64,000 bases of DNA from Marisa cornuarietis (GCA_004794655.1 SMMW01000555.1:8701001-8765000); one strand, 5' to 3'. Shown: positions 23,250 through 35,743, numbered from the stretch's first letter. Program-made: numbers and translations. Notes: generated by a model from the sequence alone, not told the origin.

Positions 23250-25566
23250 AGAGTGTGGGGTTGGCTTAGAAATTTAATGCAGAATGTCCATTGAACAGCA
23301 TAATTATTGCTATGGGAAAACCACATGATTTACTTTAGAGATTGGCTGCGAGAAGGTATCAAATTAGACACTCTCTTAGAGATAATGGTGATTACTTCGC
23401 CTAGCGTGAGTTTGAGCATACAAACATGTTACAAACTTTCTACAGTTTGGAGGAGTTATAAATGTAGTCCGACATATTAAATTACAAATGAAAATCATAA
23501 AAGGAACTAAAGAAAGATAATTTTTAATGGAAATAAATCTGTAAAATTAATGATTGAAAAAGTTGATTCTATGATAGCAGGATGTCTAGGTTAAAGCTTC
23601 AAATATATACCCTGGAGTTTTGTATTTGCTTTAAATTTGCCTTCGTGAGGTTTGAAACTCCAACTCAGAAAGAGGCATTGAAAGACATTAAAAGAAATTA
23701 AGATAAGTAACTTACAGACTCAAAGATATTTAAAGATTTTCTGACTAAAAAAAAAACAAACAAACTCAGACTCACCTTAATATATTTTAAAGTTAATAGA
23801 TAACACTTCTATCAAGATTGTCAGGACTTTACAGCTTAAGACTACAAAAACGAGGAAAACCAGCAGATCACCCGACCAGGTCAAGAACAAAACACAAAAC
23901 AGCTGCCAAAATCATTCTTGACCTCAGCCTTACCTTTCCAAATTGGTACTAGTTGAATCTCTTAAGCACACCTCAAATAATCATCGAAAAAAATCAAATT
24001 TATAAAGCAGGAAATAAATCAAGTTACATCAAAGAAGAAGCGACTTTTATTAGAGGTTCTCACCAACACACTCCCATGCAAATTAGTCGCCATCCTCCAA
24101 CCTTTTCCGTTTCCTACTCGTTTCCCATCTGAATGATTTAAAAAAAATATCAGGTTTGTGACACTCGAGGCATCTTATAAATCAGAGTCGATCAGTTGAT
24201 CTATAAAAATATTTTTGTCTGGTATGAATTCAGGATACTCCGTCACGCAACAAGACAAAACAACAAGTGACTTGTGTCAGATGTGACAAGTGATCCTACA
24301 CTGAAAAAATATATTGAAGCTCTCGACATGGGGAAGTTAATACTGCTGTCTGTGAGACTTGCAAAGGACTTTACGCTCAGCATGATGGACATATGAAGAT
24401 AATGCTTCTAAAATACAAAACTGTCGCTATGGAAACGTGCTTGTGATTATTATAGCTTTGAAAGATACTAGGAGGGATTCATTCCTGTAAAAGATGTTAT
24501 TGAATATATCTGGAAACAAGCTGTACATTCTGAACTAGATTTTGTTGAGAAGTATAAACTTATTTCACAAAAGTTCAGCTGATTTAGCCCTGTTTTCAAA
24601 ACTAAATAATAAAACTAAAAAAACAAACCAACCTGAGATTAGATTATTATATCCTGATTGCAAATTCACACGCCTGACTCGAAAACTCGCATCTGATAAG
24701 GCGTTAAAACCAGCAGCGCCCAATCTGACTCCGACACAGTTGTCATAGTGACACGGACACAGTTACTTATCATCAGTTCAAACAAGGTTTCTTGTCACTC
24801 AGCTGGGATGTTTACCCTTGAGGGCCATAAAAGTGCCATTACTCGCCAGAAGGTCAATATTTCTAGCTTCCATTTGGAAGTTCGGACTCCCATGTGGACT
24901 ACCCCAGGAATGAAGTAGGGTAAAGCCATTGACATAACCAAGTGCACAAGAACGGTGCTTTCTAAAAAAGTGGTTTTCGTGGATGACCATGACAGAAATC
25001 AATACCTTCACTACTGTACTGAAAGAAAGAAACTCATGGGATCAATAATTTCTAATTATGCTAGCAAAAAACCTGAAAATAACATCCAAGATTAATGGCT
25101 ATCTTAGTTTGGTCTTTCAGGTATCTAAAAAAAGCAACAAAACTAACGATTTCCTTGACACATAACCTCATAACTTTCACGTAAGAGATATACTATTTGT
25201 CGCCGTAAAGTCAATAGTTCCAAAGTTGTTTGAAGAATTTTTTGTTGATCTAACCTGGTGCCATATATAAATTTTGGCATCTCGTTCATATTCTCTGTCT
25301 TCTCATCTTTTGGTAGTTAAGGAAAATGTCTTTTCATTTACTTCTATTCCTCCTTTAGTCCCTCCATCATTATTTCAATTCCCATGCTTTTCCATCTTCC
25401 ATTCGAAAATCTCTTGCTTCTGCTAGAATGTCCAAACCAGTCACTGCAGGGCCAACTGGCCAATGTTCACACTGAATCATAAAATTATTTGTAATGTAAG
25501 TAAAATAACTAAAACAACTCTCTCCTGGCGGGTGTGTGGATGTTATTTATGCCCTGAAAAGCCTGT

Positions 25567-25965
25567 TGTACATAATAATAATAATAATAGTGAAGATTTT
25601 TATAGCGCATATTCACACTCATAGAGAGCATGCTCTTAGCGCTTAAAACGAGGAAGAGACGTGGACTAAGTAGACACAGAACAAAGGGACGAAAGAAAAC
25701 GACAGTACTGACGAAACAGAAAACAAAAGGCATCAAGTAACAGGAACAGAGAAATATAGTGATTCAGCGAGAAAGATGGGTAAAGTAGCAAGAGGGAAGG
25801 GGGCGGGGTTAAGAAGGACGAGCATTGTGTGGACTGTGTTAGGAGTAGTGCTCAAGGAAGAGGTGCGTTTTCAGTGCAGATTTGAAAGATTCAGTTGTAG
25901 GAAGGTGGCGGATATGGAAAGGAAGAGAGTTCCATTGTTTTGCAGCACAAAATACATAAAATGCT
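25567..25965. repeat. Probable dispersed-repeat segment
   Basis: It starts with a short (AAT)n run and then tttttatagcgcatattcac, the kind of 'tatagcgc' edge seen at 3' ends of many invertebrate LINE- or SINE-like repeats read in reverse. Further in, a segment around 25850-25960 reads like a common invertebrate interspersed repeat (an aggtgcgttttcagtgcaga-type stretch followed by gagagttcca). Only one copy is visible in this window, so the call rests on resemblance alone. Confidence 0.4.
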
Positions 25966-27199
25966 TTTAAATTTCTAGCGTCCTGTGGATATTCTTTCCA
26001 GTTTCTAATATTTCCGGGAAAGTGCTTTTTCTCTTTTGTAGCTACTATCCATGGATGCTGGGTTGTAGGCTATCGGAAAGTTTACCGAAACCTCTACAAA
26101 TTGCAAGATTGTTAAATGGGCTTGATGCATAAAATTATGTGCTTAGGTTGTTGTATCATACTTGTCCTCACCTTGCTAGCGAACAACTCTGATCCGTTCG
26201 CGACTTCAGAGGATGATGGATAAACTGCATGGACGTTATTGTAGTAGTGTGGATAGAATGGATATGTCCAGTTATCAGATTCTTCAAGCTGTTCGTTTGA
26301 ATTTGCCTTTGATCTATGATGACAGCCTTGCGCATGCTGCTTTTCAATTTGTTTTCAAAAATTATAAAATTTATTACAATAGCATAACAATTTGTATGAT
26401 TCAATATTTCTCTCTCTCCCTCTTTCACACACCCACACCCACACATATATATATATATATAAACACATGTTCAAAGATATCGCACCATTATCCCACTTCT
26501 GTAACCCGTAATGTACTTTATGGATTTGTAGATTTTTCCCCTCTGCTCTTCTTTGACAGAAGCTAGTCGTGAACTTAAGCTGACCTCTTTTTAGTTTTCT
26601 TCTTGAAGTACACCTGCAACCTACAATTAACACCCTGAAAATCGTCTGCCTTAACGAGTGACCTTTCGAGTCAGCGCCAGGTTCCAGTAGCAGGGATTTC
26701 ACAAGCGGACTAAATTTTTGGTGGGTTGTTTGCACTTTCTTTTCTGCGGAGGCTGACAAATGTTCGACGCGTGTAGCATGGACTACGGCTTCTCGTTGTT
26801 GATACGTGTGGGAGGCCGACCGGACAACCAATTGACGTCATAACGTGGGAGGATCTGCTACGTGCCAGGTACGTGGGTTTGCATGCCCTTGTTCCCGAGC
26901 GCATCTGACGCACGACTAGAGTTTCCCTAAAAATGTTTCGCAACACAGAAGAGAGAAAGAGAGAAAGAAAGAGAAAAACGGACACATAAGCACGTATGAG
27001 CGCCAACACACACAACAAGCACACGTGCGCTTCTGTACGTACGAGAGACATTACATATGGATTCAGTTTGGATGAATCAACTTGTATCTTGTACAGCTTG
27101 GATTATCGGTTGATATCGCTAATATTCGGATTGCAAGTCTTCGCTTAACGCCGTTTCGTTATAACACTGATGAAAAAAAAGAAGAAAAGAATCGATTTC
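25966..27199. other. No gene recognised
   Basis: Frames at 26213-26831 on both strands overlap and carry no known motif. A short TA run lies near 26445. A TGACGTCA octamer lies at 26833. Confidence 0.5.
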
Positions 27200-27320
27200 C
27201 GGCCGGTCCCCCAATCTGTGTGTGGATTTACTCATGTCTGCGTGGGTTTTCTCAGGGTACTCCGGTTTCCTCCTACATGTTTGGGTTTCTTTATTTAGAA
27301 GATTGGTGATATTTTTCAGA
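27200..27320 (+). repeat. Repeat core with tactccggttt motif
   Basis: The stretch gtgggttttctcagggtact then ccggtttcctcctaca matches a core motif found in many animal SINE/LINE tails. The same order (ggtttttctcccggtac, gccggtt) is present on the minus strand inside the SINE at 46205-46390. The surrounding boundaries are uncertain. Confidence 0.55.
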
Positions 27321-28803
27321 ACAGAAATATACAGCACGAACGTGACTCTTATTCACGTGCATATCATATAGCCTTTGGTAATATTGGTTTTGTTATAATT
27401 TGCTATTGGTTTTGTGGGCGTCATTTTGGGTATATTCGAAATTTTCATGAACCTGTTGAAGATGTTACATGAGAACTTAGTCTGTGTGAATATATCATGC
27501 GTCTCTGCATGCTTACATCTGTTTGATCTTCTGCATGCGTGCGAGTGTATGTGTGTTCGAGTTTGTGTACGTATCCTTGTCGCAGGAAAGTCATCCTTCG
27601 CACTCTTCTAGAGGAAAAAACTTTCATTACAGGAAATGCCTTGGAACTGCTGCCGTTGCAGTGGGAGGGGGGTGCAGTAGTAAAGAAACGTATCTAAAGT
27701 AAACGTCGTTTCTAATCATGCCCAAATACATTGCTTTCAGTTGATAGAGTCGCCCATTCTCTCTCTCTTCTCAATCTGAGAAATATCATTTCATGCGAGG
27801 TCACAAAGGTCAAACACTCGCTGTAAGTCACCCTTTAACCTCTTACCCTCTCGGGTACTTAGCTTACCTTCGTGGGGCCACCACTTCTTCCTTGACCATA
27901 AGCGATGATTGTGTCAGGGTTATGAAGAGAAGGGAAAAAGATTATTTTAAAACATGCATATCCTGGGCAGTAGTAACTCCAAGCAAAGTATATTAGCAGA
28001 GAACAATAAATCACATAACCAAATCATTTTACAAAAACCGCAGTTAATACGATTCGATGAGTAGCTCATTCAGATAAAATTAAAAACAAAACAAAACAGA
28101 AAGAAAAAAATCAGAGATATTTGCAGGTGGAAGAATCTGGCTAAATCTTTTGTACATCGTAAAGAAATTTCTTAACAGACATTGATGCAACAGAAGCAAT
28201 TATTTCTATTTCTGTATTTGAGTGTATGGAGAAAACAAATTCTAGAAAAGTTCAGTGTTTAGTCAAGATAGTATTTCTCCTCAGCTAAGTGAATACCTAC
28301 CACTCCTTCCTTTCTCGGGATACATAAATATATCACAATGATCAAAGACAGAACGTTTGTTAAGTTAGTACACAGATAAAAGGGGTTAATATATGTCTCC
28401 GTCTCTCCTCCTGTCTATCCCATAATACTGACAATCTTGATGTCTTAAACCAAGCTGTACAAAGCTGACTCAACTATCTATTATTTGTTTGAGTTTTCTA
28501 CCTACCGCGTCGTGGGGACCTGACTGATGTCAGCTGGAGACATCTGTAGACGGGTAGACGCTAGGTGGCGCCCTGCGGCAGACACTCACCACTCTCTTTA
28601 GCATTAAGAGGAGTCAGCAGGCCAGTCCATTAGCAGCTGATAGCTGTTGCCACCAGCAACACTTAACGCCTCAACGGTCAGATTCTTTCAACTGATACTG
28701 CTAATTAAGGGATCCAATGAAGATTCACGCAGAATTCAAAGATCGTGGCTTCCTTGGCCGGTCCATTGCCGTGGCTTACATGTGCATGCATGAGTGATCG
28801 ACG

Positions 28804-28842
<39 letters not shown>
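28804..28842. repeat. (TG)n microsatellite
   Basis: About 19 TG units. Confidence 0.95.
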
Positions 28843-28844
<2 letters not shown>

Positions 28845-29521
28845 CATGTATTATGCATGAGTAAGTGCGTTTGGCGGTTTGCGGTATTTTTTCACTCATG
28901 CCACGGCTGTAATTGATCTATAAGGATGAATAATTAAAACCGTCTCTAGAGGACAACTTCTCTTCAGTGAATCACCACACAGCAGCGCCTCCTTATCTTT
29001 TTAACCCACAAATAAGCAATTAAAAGAGTTGTTCTACCTTCACAGCACTTCAAAATTCTACTTCCTCCCCTGTAAAAGCCAGAGAAGCGTGTTTTATTTC
29101 TCTCCATAAAACTGTTTTCAGCGAAACAGTACTAAACAAACGTAGAAGCGATTCTAGTGCGTTTTCATTCTGCTTTCAGGGTTGCTGATACCCTTACTAC
29201 AAAATCTACCCGTAACTGCAGGCGTTCTGTTTATTACTTCAGCGATAAAGCTTATACTCCCCAGTTACAAAAGAAAATCATACTGTGTTTCATTTTATCG
29301 ACATTGGAGAAACTATTCTACCCTACTGGCCATCAGCAGTTTCCATTAACGAAATCTCTGTGAGATGCACGTTTTGAGTGAGTGGTGTTCGCCCTCTGAG
29401 ATGTACAGTCAGCTGTTCCGCTACAACAACAAAAACAGTTATTGTCGACTTTTGCCAGGTTACCAGGATAAGACTTTTAGTTATATTAGCTTGATGGATG
29501 GCTGGATCCGCTGCTTCTTGG

Positions 29522-29569
29522 GTGCTGCTGCTGCTGCTGATGATGATGATGACGATGATGATGATGATA
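29522..29569. repeat. (CTG)n-(ATG)n trinucleotide run
   Basis: About six CTG units followed by about ten GAT/ATG units with one GAC. The frames on both strands here are A/D-rich or S/I-rich translations of the array. Confidence 0.93.
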
Positions 29570-31284
29570 GGAGGAAGAGAAGGACATCGACGATGGCAGC
29601 AACAACGACAACGATGATGACAGCAACGACGATGAAAACGACAAACTAGATTATGACGAGAGCAATGTCGTTTTCTCAGTTTTATTACTTCTTTGATTTT
29701 CCTACTGCTTAGTGTTTTCAAGCCAAAAAATCCAACTTAACCTGTGAGCAGCTCTTACATTTAGGAAATAGTATTGGTGGCTCACGCATGTACTTTTAAA
29801 TATTTCAGATTCACAAGTTTCCTTTCCTAACGCATACACAACTGAATCTTCCTCCCTTATTTTTTGTGTAACAAGCAACATCTCTTTTATGATACAAAAA
29901 ACAATAACAAACTGCTGGAGGAATTCACTTTGCTTCATCTAGCGTCAAGATTGTATAGGAACTGCTTTTAGTGGGAAAGGGGGTTGATTTTTTTCTTTGC
30001 TCGGGTAGGAGAAAGGCGGGGTGCCATCTTGACACCGAGTCACGATCGAGTCAAGTCGAGGGACGCTATCTCTTTTTCTTCTGACAGGAGCCTGACAAGG
30101 AATCGATTGTATTTAGCCACCCTTCCACATCAGCCTCGCAAGCTCCTCCACAGCACCATGACGTCAGAGGCGCAATTATGGCCGATTCCAAGATGCAGCT
30201 AACCCGTCTTTCGACTCCGTAAAAATATATTTTGAACACTTGTTTTAAAATGTTACTAATACGGTTATCAGAGACAGAAACAGAAGTAAATGCAGATTAA
30301 GCCCCAATCTTAATTTAAAGTTAAAAAAACCAGTACATAAGTAGATAGCACACTGCTCGTCGATTGAAAAAGCAAAATCATTCGACATTACTTACATGTC
30401 ATAGGCAGAAAATGAACACTTTCTAGAAAACCGCTTCTAAGAAAAGTATGCCAAAACGAAAAATGTTTAGTTTACGCTAGTATAAGCATGGGTATAACTG
30501 TAAGTGGAACATGGTATGATAACTAAATTCCACTTACCATTTCCACGCATGAAAAAAGTCAAGCTCGTGACGTAAAGTTTGTACAAAGATGGGCTATATT
30601 AGTATATTATCTAAGTTCTCCCATTGGTTGAAGCCTTGGCAACATAAATGTATCCATGCACAATCCTGACCCCTGTGTTTTGACTTCTTTTAAGGCATCG
30701 TGTTGTTTGTAGAAGTGGTCCCTGTATGCATCTATCACGAGAACGGAAAGAGGTTATTCACCCAGATTTTGAAACACAATACCTAGCACTCAACTATACC
30801 CAGTGATTAACAATGGGACCTTAATTGAACTTTAAACTTTAAACTGTCTCACTTACACTCTTCTCTGCCTCTATCTCTTTAATGATAGCAATTTGCGTAG
30901 ATGGCCTGAAGCCTGTTATGATTAACGCGCGCAGTCTGCACCCGGTTTACCCCTCGAAACCGTTTCTTTAGCATTTAAATGCGAAGTGACTGGTGTATCT
31001 AGTGATTACAACCCGGAGATGAAGTCAGGGCATGTGACTGAATACGACTGTTGTAGAATGCCGGCGGTTAGTGTCTCCCTCGGTCTCTATTTGGGGTAGG
31101 CTTTTCGGCGGCGATTTAAATGCCTTCCATCGAGCTTTTCCAGAATCAGAGAGTCTCGCGGTCTAAGGTGGTGACATCATTCGGGAGGAAAACATGTCCG
31201 CCGTTTCGTAAATCCTCCCTTACTGGCGAGGACACACTTTCATTTTCTTAGTCCTATAGTTTTCTCACCGTTTCCCCCCTAAAA

Positions 31285-32140
31285 GCTTGGTCACAAGGCA
31301 AGGCTATCATGTGGCTGTTTCCTCTGTCTGCTGGAAGAAGTTGTTCTCGTATGTGAAGTATGTTGTGGTCAGGCAACAGCTTAGGAGTTTACAGATTTGG
31401 TCAATCGATATATTTGTTCTCTCTCTGAAGGTAGTATCACTTATTTCTTTTATTTACAATATGATGTTTTCTCCTCTAGCACACTGGTAAACAAGAACCT
31501 CACATCAAAGAAGACAAGCCAGTTGTTTGGTTCACATGGTATTATATGATAGCTTGAGGACACGATCAGCGCTGTTCATAATGGAGTTTTCAGTCCTTGT
31601 CACAAGAGGTGAAAGAATGCTGGTCAGGAACTCACCAGTATTGTCAGTGATGGATTTTCTGGACGCAACTATGGTTCGGAGTGTCACATTCTTCTTATAT
31701 ATTTTTAGGAGACCATAGATCTGACCACAGGGCATATTCACCTCGTTTCGTCTCCTGAGAAACTCCACTAGCTAAGTAGTCGAGCGGAAGAAGGGCCTCT
31801 TTTCAGAGGCTGGAAGATCTACCCGTCCTCCAGTAGCGGTAACATCTTCTCTCTGTACATTCCACGAGGCATGAAAAGTTTGTACTTCGTCCGCAGGTAG
31901 GATCATGGCAGAGAGGTCCTTCCTCAAGTGCACCAGGGCCTTTCTCTCCCCCGCTGACTGATTGTGGGAGGGGCGGGACTTGGCCTGCTTCAGTATGCAA
32001 ACACACAACCCAGTAAGCCCATCTTCTAGGTGCTAAAGAGCAGATGTCCTTGTACGTCTTCATCGTCGTGATCAGCTTAACGACTGGTAACCCTTCCTCT
32101 TCCATCGCATAGTTAAGACCCTTTTTCCCCAACAAGGATG
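31285..32140 (-). pseudogene. Penelope-like element reverse transcriptase relic
   Basis: Shifted minus-strand frames follow the order of a Penelope-like protein. From high to low coordinate: GLNYAMEEEGLPV near 32110; ERKALVHLRKDLSAMILPAD near 31910; QIYGLLKIYKKNVTLRTIVA (RT motif region, where the family has a 'YGLPKIHK..PLRPIVS' block) near 31700; LTSILSPLVTRTENSIMNSA near 31600; LVFFDVRFLFTSVLEE near 31500, which carries the first catalytic aspartate block; and DQICKLLSCCLTTTYFTYEN near 31380. Stops and at least two frame changes interrupt it. The reading is lost near 31285, before the YxDD-like box and the GIY-YIG endonuclease of the family, so the copy is truncated at its 3' side. In intact relatives the two domains together carry out target-primed insertion. 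Confidence 0.82.
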
Positions 32141-32430
32141 TTCTGCCTCAGTTAACTCTTTCTAGAAGGTTAACCACCCATCTATATAATCACACCTCGT
32201 TTGTCGTTCACTCACTTCAATCAAGCTGTTATAGTTTTATAATACTTTAGATACCAGTGACTGGAGCTTCCTCCACTGACGAATGTGTATTCGCTTTCAT
32301 TACGACTTGAGACCAGCTTTCACACAGAGACGAAATTTCGACATGTCCGTTGTACACTGTTCAAGATGGCGACCCTATGTTCAATGGCTGCTAACTGGAA
32401 TACAATCTGCTTGATTTTGATGCTCATTAA
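32141..32430. other. Spacer, nothing recognised
   Basis: No frame of note, and the CA array begins at its end. Confidence 0.4.
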
Positions 32431-32433
32431 CGA

Positions 32434-32454
32434 ACACACACACACACGCACGCA

Positions 32455-32487
<33 letters not shown>

Positions 32488-32529
32488 GCATGAGGCGCAG
32501 GACGAGCTTGAAAAATAAAATAAACATCA

Positions 32530-32586
<57 letters not shown>

Positions 32587-32633
32587 CACGCATGAGGCGC
32601 AGGACGAGCTTGAAAAATAAAATGAACATCAAT
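32434..32633. repeat. Tandemly duplicated (CA)n + 45-bp unit
   Basis: A (CA)n run is followed by a 45-bp unit at 32487-32531 (starting cgcatgaggcgcaggacgag). A second (CA)n run and a second copy of the unit at 32589-32633 follow, with one base changed. The period is 102 bp. A related, shorter version of this unit (gaggcagggcgagcttg) starts the dispersed-repeat copy at 40104. Confidence 0.92.
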
Positions 32634-32716
32634 AGGAAGGAGGAAATAAATTCTATCATATTAACTATTTATAGCACTACCAGCAGCAAAAGCCGTAGCA
32701 GCAGATGGCGAAACAT

Positions 32717-32753
<37 letters not shown>

Positions 32754-33019
32754 CGTTTCTGAGGTTTGGAGATTTCATAGGCTTAGAGATTTCAGACGTG
32801 TAGAGCTTTACGAGATTTATAGACTTCAGAGATTCGCAGACCATTCCCTGACTGCGAACAAATAGCAAGCTGCGTGTCGCAATAAAAATACATTTAAATA
32901 ACAGAAAATAGGATGGAACATTGTTGTATCGTTTGCTTGATAGAATGCTGGCTTTTGTATCGAATAATGTATAGCAACAACAAAAGTGTTTACAACAGTG
33001 GCTGTCTGGCTCTATGCGT
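32589..33019 (+). repeat. Dispersed repeat, copy A
   Basis: This aligns with 40104-40474 over most of its length. Shared blocks include gaggc..agg.cgagcttg, aactattta.agc, cgtagcagcagatg, gaggtttggagatttcatag, gacttca.agatt, tccctgactgcgaacaaata, aataaaaatacatttaaata and tatcgtttgcttgatagaat. Both copies end by running into a (CA)n array of about 90-100 bp. Copy A has an expanded (CAA)n tract at 32717-32753 where copy B has imperfect (CAG/CAA). No coding frame, LTR or tRNA-like head is visible. The family is unknown to me. Confidence 0.85.
32717..32753. repeat. (CAA)n microsatellite
   Basis: About twelve ACA/CAA units inside dispersed-repeat copy A. Confidence 0.95.

Positions 33020-33106
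<87 letters not shown>
33020..33106. repeat. (CA)n microsatellite, ~87 bp
   Basis: An uninterrupted CA array that directly follows dispersed-repeat copy A. Confidence 0.97.
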
Positions 33107-33109
<3 letters not shown>

Positions 33110-33380
33110 ATATTTACATTCGTAGGAACAGAAACACGTTCATACTTGTCAAGCATATCCAGTCTTTGTTTTTAATGGTGGAAATTTGTAGACATTGGTG
33201 AAACAGAGATAGAAGATACTGACAAAAAGGAGAGACAGAGACCCAATTACAACTAATCAACCAAGAGACAGATATTTACGGGACAGTAAAGATGGGAAAA
33301 CTATCAGATTCAAGCAGATTTTTAATGAATAAAATGCTTTGTACAGACTAACATACATACGAATAGACAGACAAGCAGAT

Positions 33381-34040
33381 AAGATATTCCCACCTACCAT
33401 AGACACTGTCCACACAGATGAAGCAGGCTCAAGATATTCTCCACACACCATAGATATGTCTACACAAATGAAGTAGGGTCAAGGTGCTCCCCACATACCA
33501 TATACAGTGTCTAGACTGATAAAGCAGGCTCAAGATATTCTCCACGTACCATAGACACCGTCAACACCGATGGAATAGGGTCGAGAAATTCCCCACATAT
33601 TATAGACACTGTCTAGGCAGATGGAGTAGGGTCAAGATATTCCCCACATAGTATAGATACTGTCTAGACAGATGGAGTAGGCAAGATATCTCCACATACC
33701 ATAGACACTGCCTAGACAGACTAGACTAAAGATGTTCCCCACATACCATAGACACTGTCTAGATAGCTGGAGCAGGCTCAAGATGTTCCCCACATATCAT
33801 AGACACTGTCTAGGCAGATAGAGTAGGCAAGATATCCCCACATACCATAGGCACTGTCTAGACAGAGTAGGTTAAAGATATTCCCCACATACCATACACT
33901 GTTTTAGTAGCTGGAGCAGGCTCCAGATGTTCCCCACACACCAGAGACACTGTTTAGGCAGATGGAGTAGGCTAGAGATACTCTCCACATACCACAGATA
34001 CTGTCTAGACAGATGGAGTAGGTGCGAGATACTCCCCAAG
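33381..34040. repeat. ~51-bp minisatellite, ~13 degenerate copies
   Basis: The unit reads roughly tccccacataccatagacac, then tgtctagacagatggagtag, then g.tcaagatat. The accatag-like starts at 33396, 33447, 33497, 33548, 33599 and 33650 are 50-51 bp apart. Later copies shrink to about 45-50 bp through small deletions. Copies differ at many sites, so the array is old or homogenises slowly. Confidence 0.93.
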
Positions 34041-34349
34041 CATAAAAAGTATATATACGGCATTAAAGGTGCTGGCGTCACGGCGAGACAGTGTTTGATT
34101 TGGAAGCCCTGCACGCCCTGCCATACCTTCTTCCGAGGCGGTCTGTATCGAGAACCATCTGAAATGAGACAACCAGAGCCAGATTATCACCTTCTGGAAT
34201 CAGTAGAGGGCGTTAGTAAAGAACCCTGTAGAGTGAAGACCTATTGGCAGCAGTACTACATTGACGAACAGATCCCCACCCCAGACGATAGGATGTTGAC
34301 ACCAAATCACGAGACACACGCCTTGAAGTTGAATCAGAGGCAACCTTAG
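34041..34349 (+). CDS. Unrecognised ORF tail following the minisatellite
   Basis: One frame stays open from inside the minisatellite (ATG at 33927) to a stop at 34349, 140 codons in all. The first third is translated repeat. The last ~95 residues after the array have ordinary composition, with several acidic, proline and tyrosine residues and no membrane segment. I recognise no family. It could be a chance open frame; no clear acceptor or donor site frames it. Confidence 0.15.
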   Translation, partial: HKKYIYGIKGAGVTARQCLIWKPCTPCHTFFRGGLYREPSEMRQPEPDYHLLESVEGVSKEPCRVKTYWQQYYIDEQIPTPDDRMLTPNHETHALKLNQRQP

Positions 34350-35679
34350 TACGGGGGGACTGCGTGGCTCTGGGCGAGTGTCACTTGCGGGGCTGAGAGC
34401 CGTAAGTGTAGGTTATATATCATACCACAAACATTTCATATCGGGGGCCCCCTCTCAGGCGTGGTTGCCCCAGTTGCCACCCCTAAAGGCCGCCTCTGAG
34501 TTGAAGTTTAGGGACATACAAAAGAAGAACTAAAGGAAGAGATTTTCTAAATTTAGAGCTGTTAAGAAGCTGTCCATTGTATCGGCACTTCATGCTAGCT
34601 AGGATGAGACTGACCTTACAGGTCAAAACTGAATTGCTATGGGCGGGCGTGTTCCCAGCGAAGACGATGCTCTTGACTCCGCATGTCCTGACTAAGGTTC
34701 CTCTTTATTTCACCCTAACAATCTCCCTGTACATTTGCGCTCAGACCGCCCATCGAGGATGTGTCAGGAGTGATCACACTTAGCAGATGGCCATCAATAT
34801 CGGATTCGATTTAAAGATTTTTAGAGACCAATAAGATCAGATCCGTTGGGGGCTGAAGATATAACACACAGATGCATCGGTAATCCCAGGCTTTGCTTTA
34901 TCTCCACTCAGTACCTCATCCCCTAGCAAACCCCTTGTAGCTATAGCTGTGGATCACAAACAATAAGAGAACTACCAGACTGACTTCTTCTTGGGTCTGA
35001 GCCAGAGGGCGAAAAACTGTCGAGATTTCCTTATAACACTTCAGTATAACAAAGGACAAAGTGATGTTTTGTTTACTAGGATTGAGGTGTTTAGTACCCG
35101 GAAGAACTGAAACTCAGTTTTATCAAAGAAAAGATCTCATGTTTCACTCTCAAAGGCACTTTTTTGTCTCACTCACAAAAATTGAATGAAGTTACTGGAT
35201 TTGAGGATCACAAAAGGTCACGATTTCTAGTTGCAGAGGGTATAAAATAATGTGGTTTACCGTAAATAGGAAAAAATAGAATCTCGAAAAATCTCTCATA
35301 GGGATCATATATCTCAATGGACTAATCTGTCTGCAGCTGATTGATTGAGTGCCGAGTTAAAGTGTTTCTAGAGAAAGTAGTAAAGGCGACAAGAAAGGTG
35401 TAATGGTGGGTGATGGTGATTGATGTCAATATACTAACATCTTCAAAAATATTACAAAAATGTTATTTTACAATAAACCAAATCAAATAAACCGAATTAA
35501 AATATTAAAATTATTTATTTTAACGACCTTTATAAAGGGACAGATAAAGTCATGGTAGCATGTTAACTCTTTCTAGGAAAACAATTATGGATGCTGTGTC
35601 TTAACGCTGCTATGGTGACGAGAGAAGACATCCGAGTCGTTCCCCCCCCAAAAAAAAAAAGGTACTAGTGCTTCTTATT

Positions 35680-35721
<42 letters not shown>

Positions 35722-35743
35722 ACGCAAGCACGCACGCACGCAC
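35680..35743. repeat. (TC)n-(CA)n-(CGCA)n microsatellite
   Basis: About eight TC units, then about 13 CA units, then a few GCAC units. Confidence 0.95.

Larger units (their letters stand above)
20456..25566. other. No gene recognised
   Basis: Contains the GT arrays at 21995-22048 and 23212-23249. The frames at 21017-21382 and 22561-22982 lie in slightly GC-richer DNA and are open on both strands; none shows a known motif. The stretch at 23250-25560 is very AT-rich and has no long frame. Confidence 0.5.
27321..31284. other. No gene recognised
   Basis: Holds a GT array at 28804-28842, a trinucleotide run at 29522-29569 and a 10-bp inverted repeat near 30502-30538 (gtaagtggaa ... ttccacttac). 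A TGACGTCA octamer lies at 30159. Frames are short or opposed on both strands. Confidence 0.5.

Noticed and set aside
30502..30538. Inverted repeat gtaagtggaa...ttccacttac as a terminator or regulatory hairpin
   Set aside because: A 10-bp arm with a long loop is expected by chance in a window of this size and has no supporting context.
32677..33156. 159-codon minus-strand frame
   Set aside because: It consists of translated (CA)n, (CAA)n and dispersed-repeat sequence, with no protein-like core.
33381..34040. Possible CRISPR-like array because of regular spacing
   Set aside because: Repeats are contiguous with no unique spacers and are degenerate; it is a minisatellite in a eukaryotic genome.
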